Below are positions 13,812-14,329 of a DNA stretch of 14,329 nucleotides, in pieces. The notes below the pieces were generated by a model. That model was not told the origin of the DNA and did no database searches. It saw only the letters and a list, made by a program, of their open reading frames with translations. The position numbers and the translations under genes are program-made. Source of the DNA: JAKVAV01 sp964635965 (GTDB lineage: Bacteria > Bacteroidota > Bacteroidia > Flavobacteriales_D > Cryomorphaceae); contig CAZWQX010000097.1 in NCBI GenBank assembly GCA_964635965.1, forward strand, positions 1 to 14,329, in the 5' to 3' direction. The stretch's first letter is position 1, and each line of letters opens with the position of its first letter.

Positions 13812-14329
13812 ATGACGATGATTAAAACGATTAAACCATTATTGTTTTTCGTATTGGCTCTGGTATTCGTCGCATGTAATGATGACGACGATGGGAACAA
13901 CAATCCCACCCCTGAAGCATCCGGTGATATAAGTGCTACGATATTCCGTATCAGTTCTACCGGTTTAACTCAAGAGGAATGGAGTCTTCCGATTGTAAAT
14001 GCGACAATTGATTTTGACAATTTCATTATCACTGCCAAAAACAACAATACGGGTGAAAGATTGGTATTCACCCTACCGCCCAATCTCACGAATTTTGCAA
14101 ATATCTCGAACACAACCAGCGACCCAACTTTGGGATTTGCTACTTGGAAATCTGCCGGTGCAGCGACACAATGGAGCAGTCTTGATTTTCCTTCAGATGA
14201 AGATCACGATCTTTCGGTATTCATCACTGCTGTAGATACGGCAGCTAAAACATTCGATGCCAGCTTCGCTGTTTCGATTTACAACCCGAATGACAGCACC
14301 AACTTTGTGTCATTTGCCAGTGGAATGAT
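13812..14329 (+). CDS. Lipoprotein of unknown function, 3' end cut by the window
   Basis: The frame is open from ATG 13812 to the window end: 172 complete codons and no stop. An alternative start is ATG 13818. The N-terminus is a lipoprotein signal: basic start (MIKTIKP), hydrophobic core, then VFVAC with lipidated C22. NDDDDGNNN follows, an acidic run fitting export to the cell surface in Bacteroidota. The visible mature part is beta-rich, with many Thr, Asn and Ser (GDISATIFRISSTG, IDFDNFIITAKNNNTGERLVFTLP), and resembles secreted Bacteroidota proteins of the DUF6252 kind only in general feel; I do not assign a family. It is divergent from the AraC gene at 13580, which may control it. Confidence 0.8.
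   Translation, partial: MTMIKTIKPLLFFVLALVFVACNDDDDGNNNPTPEASGDISATIFRISSTGLTQEEWSLPIVNATIDFDNFIITAKNNNTGERLVFTLPPNLTNFANISNTTSDPTLGFATWKSAGAATQWSSLDFPSDEDHDLSVFITAVDTAAKTFDASFAVSIYNPNDSTNFVSFASGM

Noticed and set aside
13999..14235. 78-codon plus-strand frame inside the lipoprotein gene
   Set aside because: It is a shadow of the lipoprotein frame starting at 13812, which has a proper lipoprotein signal.

Overview
The window looks like chromosomal DNA of a marine-type Bacteroidota, most likely Flavobacteriales. The signs are: lipoproteins with a Cys followed by Asp/Glu runs, a secreted enzyme ending in a type IX secretion (T9SS) sorting domain, starts without clear Shine-Dalgarno sequences, AT-leaning composition, and promoters matching the Bacteroidota -7 box TAnnTTTG. 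I see no RNA genes, insertion sequences, prophage genes or CRISPR array.

Layout. 55-3540 is a very large secreted TraB/GumN-type protein with a long uncharacterised C-terminal part. It converges, across a two-way terminator, on an AhpD-like (CMD) peroxidase-family gene (3632-4180, minus). A probable small outer-membrane barrel protein follows (4465-5151, plus), converging on a CBM9-like lipoprotein (5227-6048, minus). Next is a membrane-bound class III nucleotide cyclase (6195-7247, plus). It converges on a minus-strand operon reading 9044 to 7298: small cytochrome c, DUF1772 membrane protein, NmrA-like NAD(P)-binding protein. An AraC-type regulator (9145-10134) lies just upstream of that operon. 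Then come a secreted cupredoxin-like protein (10298-10666, minus), a divergent secreted SGNH/CE3-like esterase with FN3 and T9SS domains (10834-12744, plus), a second AraC-type regulator (12741-13580, minus) and the start of a lipoprotein gene (13812 to the window end).

How it may work together. Several minus-strand genes are small redox proteins: AhpD-like, cytochrome c, cupredoxin-like and NmrA-like. The most notable signal is a 31-bp element (29 of 31 bases identical) found twice, 6.5 kb apart. It lies upstream of the AhpD-like gene (4265-4295) and of the cupredoxin-like gene (10742-10772). In both places it stands exactly 29 bp before a -7-like box (CACCTTTG, CATCTTTG), and it contains a GGGAAA direct repeat at 21-bp pitch, as expected for an AraC-family dimer site. 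The two genes therefore probably form a small co-regulated set. A separate 21-bp tandem repeat (9094-9135), just before the cytochrome/DUF1772/NmrA operon and 9 bases after the first AraC gene, is a probable operator of that adjacent regulator. No single multi-gene novel system is proven here; the shared operator and the unusual proteins are the leads.
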